Origin: CAZJKO01 sp964546995
GTDB lineage: Bacteria; Bacillota_I; Bacilli_A; RF39; UBA660
DNA: 5,822 nt
Direction of reading: 5' to 3'
Assembly (NCBI GenBank): GCA_964546995.1
Contig: CAZJKO010000051.1
Span: 1 to 5,822, forward strand
Of the stretch, positions 1 to 5,355 are shown piece after piece (the stretch's first letter is position 1; each line of letters starts with the position of its first letter). The notes beneath the pieces were generated by a model. It did no database searches. It worked only from the letters and a program-made list of their open reading frames with translations, and was not told the DNA's origin. Made by a program: the position numbers and the translations under genes.

Positions 1-140
1 GTTCCTGCTTTCAAGACATTTACTTTCGTTCCGTTTAGTTGAAGTGTGAACCATGCGTAGGTTCCTCCTATCACTAAAACAAGTATCAATAATACACTCA
101 TTCCGATCATAAACAGTTTCTTTTTCTTGTTTTCTTCCAT
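1..140 (-). CDS. N-terminus of a secreted protein with a SipW-type signal peptide (partial, cut by window start)
   Basis: Only the first 46 codons are inside the window; the gene continues beyond position 1. The protein starts with a short charged stretch (MEENKKKK), then a hydrophobic core at about residues 9-24, then GGTYAWFT at 25-32. This G-G-T-Y-A-W-F-T pattern is typical of the SipW-cognate signal-peptide class of Gram-positive bacteria, where the ER-type signal peptidase SipW cuts near the Ala (here after A29); TasA and camelysin are known members. The start is supported by AGGAG at 153-149, 8 nt before the ATG. The mature part begins FTLQLNGTKVNVLKAG, which resembles the first strand of a small beta-rich matrix or fibre-type protein. 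That function is inference, because the diagnostic body of the protein is outside the window. It is separated from the exporter operon by a terminator, so it is probably an independent transcription unit. Confidence 0.8.
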   Translation of the reverse strand, partial: MEENKKKKLFMIGMSVLLILVLVIGGTYAWFTLQLNGTKVNVLKAG

Positions 141-164
141 CTTCTACTCTCCTATCTTTATTTT

Positions 165-193
165 AGTCTATCACTTTTTTATCGAATAAACAA
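165..193 (-). promoter_or_regulatory. Weak candidate promoter for the SipW-type secreted-protein gene
   Basis: On the minus strand TTGTTT (193-188) and TAGACT (170-165) are separated by 17 bp, and TGA directly precedes the -10 hexamer, giving an extended -10. The hexamers match the sigma-A consensus only moderately (3/6 and 4/6). A competing -10 (TAAAAT, 165-160) has no convincing -35 partner. A promoter is expected here because a terminator ends the upstream operon, but the exact site is uncertain. Confidence 0.3.
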
Positions 194-230
194 TTGATCG
201 ATTGGCTTTGTTTACACTAATTTGTCAAAA

Positions 231-259
231 GAAAAAAGAAAGATGTTCTTCTTTCCTTT
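231..259 (-). terminator. Rho-independent terminator of the TetR/ABC exporter operon
   Basis: It begins about 6 nt after the stop codon of the 604-aa ABC subunit. The minus-strand arms AAAGGAAAGA (259-250) and TCTTTCTTTT (243-234) form a 10-bp stem with one G-U wobble around the 6-nt loop AGAACA. A run of six T at 237-232 forms the end of the stem and the U-tract. The stem is A/T-rich and so not very strong, but its position and U-tract fit an operon end. Confidence 0.65.
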
Positions 260-264
260 GTTTG

Positions 265-2079
265 TTATTCTTCTACTTCTTCAAACTGAGAGTTATAAAG
301 ATTGGTATAGAATCCATTTTTCTTTAATAATTCATCATGGGTTCCTTGTTCTACGATGTCTCCTTCATTCATGACGAGTATTAAATCGGCATTTTTTATG
401 GTCGATAAGCGATGGGCAATGATGAAACTGGTTCTATTTTCCATTAAATGATCCATGGCTTCTTGGATTGCTACTTCGGTTCTTGTATCAACGGATGACG
501 TTGCTTCATCGAGAATTAATATTTTTGGATCTGCTAGAATAACTCTTGCAATGGTTAATAGCTGTTTTTGTCCTCCTGATACGTTGTTTGCTTCTTCGTT
601 CAATTCCATATCGTAGGCATCGGGAAGGGTTTTGATGAAGTGATCGACATGGGCGGCAACAGCTGCTTTTTCGACTTCTTCGTCAGTGGCATCTAGTTTC
701 CCGTAGCGAATGTTTTCTCTTATACTTCCATTAAATAGCCACGTATCTTGTAAGACCATTCCAAATAGATTTCTTAATTCATCGCGTTTGAAGTTTTTGA
801 TGTCCACGCCATCAATTTGAATAGAGCCTTTATCCACATCATAAAAACGCATTAATAGTTTGACCATGGTGGTCTTTCCGGCACCTGTTGGACCAACGAT
901 AGCAATCTTCTGTCCTTTTTTTACTTTAGCTGAAAAATCGTGAATGACTGGTTCTTGTTTTTGATAACCAAATTCCACATGATCGAAGGTAATGTCTCCT
1001 TTTATATCCGTAATAGGATGAGGATTTTCGATATCTTGTAGTTCTTCGTCTTCATTGATAAATTCAAATACTCTTTCACTTGCTGCTATCATCGATTGCA
1101 TTAAGTTGGCAACTTGGGCAATTTCAGCAAGAGGGTGTGTAAAGTTTCTCACATACTGGGTAAATGATAGAATTTCCCCTACTTTGATTTTGTTTTGGAT
1201 CACTAAGTATCCGCCTAAAATCGATACTAAGACGTATCCTAAATTCCCAATAAACTGCATAATCGGCATCATCATTCCCGATAAGAATTGACTCTTCCAA
1301 GCGGATTCGTAGAGGGTTCCATTCATTTTGTTAAACTCATCAATGGTATCTTGCTCTTTGTTGAATACTTTTACAATATTTGCACCACCATAGACTTCTT
1401 CGACTTGACCATTGACATGTCCTAGATATTCTTGTTGGGCTTTAAAGTATTTTTGAGCTTTGGATGCAACAATCGAAATCAAGCCTAAGGCAACAGGTAA
1501 AATGAGAAGGGTTGCTACAGTCATGGTAACACTGATACTAATCATCATGATCAACACACCGATAACCGTTGTGATAGATGTAATGACTTGAGTTAAACAT
1601 TGACTTAGGTTTCCACTTAACGTATCGACATCGTTGGTCGTACGCGATAAGATTTCTCCATTGGTTTTACTATCGAAATACTTCATCGGAAGACGATTCA
1701 TTTTTTCAGAGATTTCCTTACGCATACGATACGATACTTTTTGAGTAACGCCACTCATGATGAAATTTTGTAAAAACGAGAAGCAGGCACTAATTGCATA
1801 TAACCCTAACAAAAATAGTAGTATTTTTCCTATTTTCGAGAAATTGATCCCATTTCCTGTTCCCGTAACTTTGGCAACTAACCCTTCGAAAATTTCTGTC
1901 GTTGCTTCTCCTAGTATTTTAGGACCAACGATAGAAAAGACGGCACTTCCAATTGCAAATAGCAAGACAAGACCAATTTGTACTTTGTACTTTGCAAGAT
2001 AGTTCATCAATTGTTTTAGAGTCCCTTTAAAGTCTTTGGCACGTTCTTGGGAATCGATTTCTCGTTTATTTTTCTTCAT
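265..2079 (-). CDS. ABC exporter half-transporter, catalytically intact subunit (604 aa)
   Basis: This is a fused membrane and ATPase subunit of the multidrug/lipid exporter type, of normal family length. About six membrane helices lie at residues 34-53, 84-107, 163-184, 186-208, 268-295 and 300-325. The nucleotide-binding domain follows: Walker A GPTGAGKT (396-403), Q-loop Q444, signature VSGGQ (500-504), Walker B ILILDE with D524 and catalytic E525, D-loop SSVD (528-531) and H-loop H556. All ATP-hydrolysis residues are present. The residues after the signature read KQLL rather than the usual KQRL, a small deviation. Its ATG lies inside the end of the 751-aa ABC gene (14-bp overlap), with GGAGG at 2093-2089, 9 nt upstream. 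That suggests translational coupling and a 1:1 heterodimer, as in LmrCD, BmrCD or EfrCD. The probable role is ATP-driven efflux of a hydrophobic or toxic compound across the cytoplasmic membrane. The substrate is unknown. A terminator follows directly. Confidence 0.93.
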   Translation of the reverse strand: MKKNKREIDSQERAKDFKGTLKQLMNYLAKYKVQIGLVLLFAIGSAVFSIVGPKILGEATTEIFEGLVAKVTGTGNGINFSKIGKILLFLLGLYAISACFSFLQNFIMSGVTQKVSYRMRKEISEKMNRLPMKYFDSKTNGEILSRTTNDVDTLSGNLSQCLTQVITSITTVIGVLIMMISISVTMTVATLLILPVALGLISIVASKAQKYFKAQQEYLGHVNGQVEEVYGGANIVKVFNKEQDTIDEFNKMNGTLYESAWKSQFLSGMMMPIMQFIGNLGYVLVSILGGYLVIQNKIKVGEILSFTQYVRNFTHPLAEIAQVANLMQSMIAASERVFEFINEDEELQDIENPHPITDIKGDITFDHVEFGYQKQEPVIHDFSAKVKKGQKIAIVGPTGAGKTTMVKLLMRFYDVDKGSIQIDGVDIKNFKRDELRNLFGMVLQDTWLFNGSIRENIRYGKLDATDEEVEKAAVAAHVDHFIKTLPDAYDMELNEEANNVSGGQKQLLTIARVILADPKILILDEATSSVDTRTEVAIQEAMDHLMENRTSFIIAHRLSTIKNADLILVMNEGDIVEQGTHDELLKKNGFYTNLYNSQFEEVEE

Positions 2080-4321
2080 GATCTAATTCCTCCTTCGATA
2101 ACTGACTCAAGGCAATTTCTTGGTAGACAGAACAGTTTTTCATTAGTTCTTCATGAGTTCCTATTCCTGCAACTTTTCCTTCGTTTAATACGATAATTTG
2201 TTCTGCATGCATGATGGTACTAATTCGTTGGGCAACAATGAGAACAGTGCTATCTTTCGTTTCTTTTTTCAATGCTTTTCTAAGGGCAGCATCCGTTTTA
2301 AAATCGAGTGCAGAAAAACTATCATCAAAAATATATATTTTTGGTGCAATAGCAACAGCACGAGCAATTGAAAGGCGTTGCTTTTGTCCCCCTGAGACAT
2401 TGGTTCCACCCTGACTGATTTTGGCATCATATTTGTTTTCTTTTTCTTCGATAAATGGGGTTGCTTGCGCTATTTCTGCAGCTTTTTGCATCCGTTGATC
2501 CGTCGTTTTTTTGTCCCCATATTTGATGTTAGATGCAATGGTTCCTTTGAAAAGTACACCTTTTTGTGGAACGTAGCCGATCATTTGATGAAGATCATGA
2601 AGGGACAATTCTTTGATGTTTACTCCATCGATTCGAATTTCTCCTTCCGTGACATCATAGAATCGTGGAATGAGGTTGATTAGCGTACTTTTTCCACTTC
2701 CTGTGCTACCAATAAAGGCAGTCGTCTCACCTGGTCTTGCTTTAAAGTTGATGTTACTTAAAATATTTTCTTTGGCATCTGGATAACAGAACGAAACATT
2801 ATGGAATTCGACTTCTCCTTTCGGATTTTCAATCGTCTTAGGATGGTCTACTTCCTTTATGGTAAGTGGGGTTGTTAAGACCTCATCAATTCGCTTCATC
2901 GATACACTTGCTCGTGGTAACATGATCGAGAGCATCGAAATCATTAAGAACGACATAATAATTTGCATGGTGTACTGAATGAAAGCCATTAAATCTCCTA
3001 CTTGCATTATTCCATCGTTAATACCATGAGATGCATTCCATACGATCAAGATCGTCGTCGCATTCATGACGAACATCATAAGAGGCATCATGCCACCCAT
3101 GACGCGATCGACAAATAAAATTGTCTTTGACAAGTTGCGATTGGCTTTATCAAAGCGAGCTTCTTCGTGTTTTTGGTTGCTAAAAGCACGAATGACAGGA
3201 AGTCCTGTTAACGTTTCTCTCATGACTAAGTTTAGTTTATCCATCAGTTTTTGAAGAAGACGGAATTTTGGCATTGCTACCGCAAATAAGACTACAACTA
3301 GCGATAAGATAGCCATCACACTGACTGCGATAATCCAAGCCATCGAAGTATTCGTACCTAATACTTTGATCACGCCACCTATTCCCATGATTGGGGCATA
3401 GCACACAATGCGAAGGAGCATAACGGAAAGCATTTGAATTTGTTGAATATCGTTCGTACTTCGTGTAATCAGTGAAGCAACACCAAATGTTTTAAACTCT
3501 GTATCAGAATAAGATAGTACTTTCGAGAATACTTTTTCTCTCAATTTTTTCGCTGTTCTCGCTGCTGTTTTGCTAGCTAGGAAGCCAACGGCAATGGTCG
3601 ATGCCATGCTAAGAAGAGCTACTCCTAACATTTTAGCCCCTGATATCATGATGTATTTGGTTTGGAGTTCATCTGCTTTCATCCCAATTTCGATATATTC
3701 ATTTTTGATGACAGCAATAGCACCTTGATCGATCATCATATCAGGTATTTCTTGAATTTTATCATCGATTTCTTCTTTTATGTTAGCAATTACTTCTTGA
3801 GGTAACATCTTAAAAATCGTCCATAAATCGACGTTTTGACTTACTAGTTCGCTAGGTAAATTCGAAATAATTTGCTTTTTTATCTCTTGTGATTGTTCGT
3901 TTTCTCCATCTAATAGGGAAACGAGCAACAATGGTTTTTTGATGATATCGTCAACTTCTTTTTGTTCTTCTTGTGATCGTTTTTTTTGTTTTAAGATAAC
4001 TTCTTGTTCTACTTTCGGATATTTCTCTTTGATTTTGTCCCATTCTTTTTTGGTATACTCTTCTTTTTTTAATTCGCGATAAGAAGATGTTACGATTTCT
4101 TGCTCCTCATTTGACAAAAACAAAAGCAAGTGATCCATTTGATCTTTTCTTATTACTTCAGGACTTGTGCGGTCAATTCCTCCTTGTTGTACTCCTACAT
4201 TAATAATCTTAGAAGTATAGTCCGGTAATGATAAATCACACATTGCTTGGACAATTAACAATAGAAATACACAAAGAATCGTCTTCCACGAATCTTTAAA
4301 TTGTTTAAATAAGGTAATCAT
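2066..4321 (-). CDS. ABC exporter half-transporter with degenerate ATPase site and large extracellular insertion (751 aa)
   Basis: This is the partner of the 604-aa subunit in a likely heterodimeric exporter. It is about 150 residues longer than a usual half-transporter. TM1 is at about 12-30 and TM2 only at about 222-248; the roughly 190 residues between are hydrophilic, rich in Lys and Glu, and should be outside the cell. Further helices lie at about 299-321, 327-350, 409-430 and 441-468. The ATPase domain has Walker A GSTGSGKS (538-545), Q-loop Q586, signature VSGGQ (642-646) and Walker B IYIFDD (662-667). D667 replaces the catalytic Glu, and the H-loop His is Gln (Q698 in VAQR). One ATP site is thus degenerate, as known for BmrCD, LmrCD and TM287/288. 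The signature is intact, so it can complete the active site on its partner. The gene is 12 bp after the TetR stop, and its AGGAGG site overlaps that stop region. Regulation by TetR is inferred from operon structure. Confidence 0.93.
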   Translation of the reverse strand: MITLFKQFKDSWKTILCVFLLLIVQAMCDLSLPDYTSKIINVGVQQGGIDRTSPEVIRKDQMDHLLLFLSNEEQEIVTSSYRELKKEEYTKKEWDKIKEKYPKVEQEVILKQKKRSQEEQKEVDDIIKKPLLLVSLLDGENEQSQEIKKQIISNLPSELVSQNVDLWTIFKMLPQEVIANIKEEIDDKIQEIPDMMIDQGAIAVIKNEYIEIGMKADELQTKYIMISGAKMLGVALLSMASTIAVGFLASKTAARTAKKLREKVFSKVLSYSDTEFKTFGVASLITRSTNDIQQIQMLSVMLLRIVCYAPIMGIGGVIKVLGTNTSMAWIIAVSVMAILSLVVVLFAVAMPKFRLLQKLMDKLNLVMRETLTGLPVIRAFSNQKHEEARFDKANRNLSKTILFVDRVMGGMMPLMMFVMNATTILIVWNASHGINDGIMQVGDLMAFIQYTMQIIMSFLMISMLSIMLPRASVSMKRIDEVLTTPLTIKEVDHPKTIENPKGEVEFHNVSFCYPDAKENILSNINFKARPGETTAFIGSTGSGKSTLINLIPRFYDVTEGEIRIDGVNIKELSLHDLHQMIGYVPQKGVLFKGTIASNIKYGDKKTTDQRMQKAAEIAQATPFIEEKENKYDAKISQGGTNVSGGQKQRLSIARAVAIAPKIYIFDDSFSALDFKTDAALRKALKKETKDSTVLIVAQRISTIMHAEQIIVLNEGKVAGIGTHEELMKNCSVYQEIALSQLSKEELDHEEK
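2089..2093 (-). promoter_or_regulatory. Ribosome binding site of the 604-aa ABC subunit, inside the upstream gene
   Basis: GGAGG on the minus strand lies 9 nt before the ATG at 2079. The site and the start codon sit within the last codons of the 751-aa subunit, so ribosomes finishing that gene pass directly over it. This fits coupled, roughly equal synthesis of the two half-transporters. Confidence 0.75.
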
Positions 4322-4329
4322 ATAATCTC

Positions 4330-4335
4330 CCTCCT
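4330..4335 (-). promoter_or_regulatory. Ribosome binding site of the 751-aa ABC subunit, overlapping the TetR stop codon
   Basis: A full-consensus AGGAGG (minus strand) is followed by 8 nt and the ATG at 4321. Its first two bases are the last two of the TAG stop (4336-4334) of the TetR gene. This packs regulator and pump into one message and suggests strong translation of the pump subunit. Confidence 0.8.
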
Positions 4336-4945
4336 ATTTGTTTATTCCATGTTCTAGTAAAAATACTTTTCGTTTTAGTTTTTCCTTCATCATCGAGCGA
4401 TCGACATCTTGTAACATAACTGGTATGATACTTTGATGGATCAATTGAAAAAATAGTCCTAATACTTCTATCAATTCAGTTTGATTTTCTATTTTTAGAT
4501 TGGATGTATCAATTTGATTTAATACTTTTTGTACTCGCTCACGGAACGTAATGTCCTCTTGTTCTGAAAACAATCTTTTTCCTCTTTTGAAGTCTAAATT
4601 CGAAAAAATATTTTTTAAATAGAGACCATTTTCTTCTTTGTGACAATAATCGATTAGATCATCAAAAAAAGTAAGAAAACTTATGCCTAGTAATCCGTTA
4701 TTTTTTTCTAGTGCTCGTTCGATTAGATGAAAGATATCATTACGGACTGTCGTCAAGAGATAAAAATAAAGATCTTCTTTATCCTTAAAATACATATAGA
4801 AACTTCCTCGTGAAATTTTGGCATCTTGAATCATTTTGTTGATGGATGCTTCATAGTATGAAGTTCTTGTAAATTCTTTTTTGGCGGCGATCAATAATTT
4901 TTCTTGTTTTTCTTTGGGTAAGTTTAGAAATGTTTTCGAAGGCAT
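4334..4945 (-). CDS. TetR/AcrR-family transcriptional regulator of the exporter operon
   Basis: This is a DNA-binding repressor of 203 aa, normal length for the family. The N-terminus MPSKTFLNLPKEKQEKLLIA is the usual TetR helix 1. The helix-turn-helix at about residues 33-54 contains SINKMIQDAKISRGSFYMYF, followed by KDKEDLY, the standard TetR ending of the recognition region. The C-terminal part (about 60-203) is an alpha-helical ligand-binding and dimer domain with no recognisable specificity. An in-frame ATG at 4963 would add six residues, but it has no Shine-Dalgarno site. The ATG at 4945 has AGGAG 7 nt upstream and gives the typical family N-terminus, so I chose it. The gene is first in an operon with two ABC exporter genes, and a 21-bp inverted repeat lies just upstream at the promoter. 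The inference is autorepression and repression of the pump, relieved by a pump substrate. Confidence 0.9.
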   Translation of the reverse strand: MPSKTFLNLPKEKQEKLLIAAKKEFTRTSYYEASINKMIQDAKISRGSFYMYFKDKEDLYFYLLTTVRNDIFHLIERALEKNNGLLGISFLTFFDDLIDYCHKEENGLYLKNIFSNLDFKRGKRLFSEQEDITFRERVQKVLNQIDTSNLKIENQTELIEVLGLFFQLIHQSIIPVMLQDVDRSMMKEKLKRKVFLLEHGINK

Positions 4946-4952
4946 AGGCATT

Positions 4953-4957
4953 CTCCT
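4953..4957 (-). promoter_or_regulatory. Ribosome binding site that decides the TetR start codon
   Basis: AGGAG on the minus strand is 7 nt from the ATG at 4945, but only 1 nt from the in-frame ATG at 4951 and downstream of the ATG at 4963. Of the three in-frame ATGs, only the one at 4945 is well placed for initiation. Confidence 0.75.
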
Positions 4958-4970
4958 ACTCATTTTTCAT

Positions 4971-4991
4971 TATATGACACGTTGTCATATA
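4971..4991. promoter_or_regulatory. Probable TetR operator (21-bp inverted repeat)
   Basis: The sequence TATATGACA-CGT-TGTCATATA is a perfect inverted repeat with 9-bp arms and a 3-bp spacer. It starts 25 bp upstream of the TetR start codon at 4945. It covers about +1 to +21 relative to the predicted promoter, where a bound dimer would block transcription. The size and the TGACA/TGTCA core are usual for TetR-family operators next to their own genes. That this regulator binds it is inference from position and symmetry. Confidence 0.8.
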
Positions 4992-4997
4992 CGTTCC

Positions 4998-5027
4998 ATT
5001 TTACTACGTTAAACAAGATTTCGTCAA
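4998..5027 (-). promoter_or_regulatory. Promoter of the TetR/ABC exporter operon
   Basis: On the minus strand TTGACG (5027-5022) and TAAAAT (5003-4998) are separated by 18 bp; each hexamer matches the sigma-A consensus at 5 of 6 positions. Transcription would start near 4991, at the edge of the inverted repeat, giving a leader of about 46 nt before the TetR ATG. No other convincing promoter is visible before the ABC genes, so this one probably drives all three genes. Confidence 0.7.
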
Positions 5028-5028
5028 C

Positions 5029-5059
5029 AAAAAAAGCAAAGTTTTTCCTTTCCTTTTTT
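5029..5059 (-). terminator. Possible weak terminator after the DUF362/DUF1653 operon
   Basis: On the minus strand AAAAAAG and AAAG pair with CTTT and CTTTTTT around the loop GAAAAA, with one G-G mismatch inside the stem and a final run of seven T at 5035-5029. The stem has only two G-C pairs, so it is weak. Its position, after the DUF1653 stop and right before the -35 of the next promoter, makes it plausible. Some read-through into the TetR operon is possible. Confidence 0.4.
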
Positions 5060-5082
5060 GATATTTCAGGCATTTCGTTTTC

Positions 5083-5340
5083 TTATTTTTTAAATAGCGG
5101 TGCTACGCTTTCAATCTGTTGTAATTCGAAACGATATTTTTGCTTTACATTTGGATATTTTTCATGATCTACTTCACTTAAAAACATATTTAAGGGTCTT
5201 ATCCATAAACTTCCATCACCATAGAGTCTTCGATATACGACATACTTTTCTTTTGTTTCCGAGTCGAATGCACAATCGATGACTAAGTAGTAATCTCCTT
5301 TAAAATGTTTGTAAATACCGTTTATTTTCAATTCATTCAT
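5083..5340 (-). CDS. DUF1653 family protein (85 aa)
   Basis: This is a small soluble protein of a widespread but uncharacterised family. The family hallmarks are visible in order: GIYKHFKGDYYLV near the start (about residues 8-20), VVYRRLYGDGSLWIRPLNMF in the middle (about 34-53), and a conserved acidic stretch after it (LSEVDHEKY). Family members are usually about 65-80 residues, so this is a complete member with a short C-terminal extension (KQKYRFELQQIESVAPLFKK) that ends in a basic residue pair. There is no signal peptide or membrane segment. The start is supported by AGGAG 8 nt upstream (5353-5349). It follows the DUF362 gene by 15 bp and is probably co-transcribed with it. No biochemical role is established that I can assign, and I see no functional link to the exporter operon downstream. 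Confidence 0.85.
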   Translation of the reverse strand: MNELKINGIYKHFKGDYYLVIDCAFDSETKEKYVVYRRLYGDGSLWIRPLNMFLSEVDHEKYPNVKQKYRFELQQIESVAPLFKK

Positions 5341-5355
5341 TTGTCTTTCTCCTTT

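Noticed and set aside
221..230. TTGACA on the minus strand (about 228-223) as a -35 for the SipW-type gene
   Set aside because: No -10-like hexamer lies 15-19 bp downstream. The sequences there (around CCAATC) do not resemble TATAAT, and the hexamer sits directly after the terminator T-run.
1055..1291. Open frame of 78 codons on the plus strand
   Set aside because: It lies entirely inside the 604-aa ABC gene on the other strand, has no good ribosome binding site, and encodes no recognisable domain. The same applies to plus-strand frames at 1757-2002, 2211-2414, 2465-2683 and 3066-3254 inside the two ABC genes.
4970..4976. TATAAT within the right operator arm as the main -10
   Set aside because: It matches the -10 consensus perfectly, but the hexamer 17 bp upstream is GGAACG, and there is no TG extension. 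The TTGACG-18-TAAAAT pair is much better.
4982..5282. Plus-strand frames of about 60 codons across the TetR promoter region and DUF1653 gene
   Set aside because: They run over the operator, promoter, terminator and the clearly recognisable DUF1653 gene in the opposite direction. Their products look like low-complexity Phe/Ser-rich shadows.
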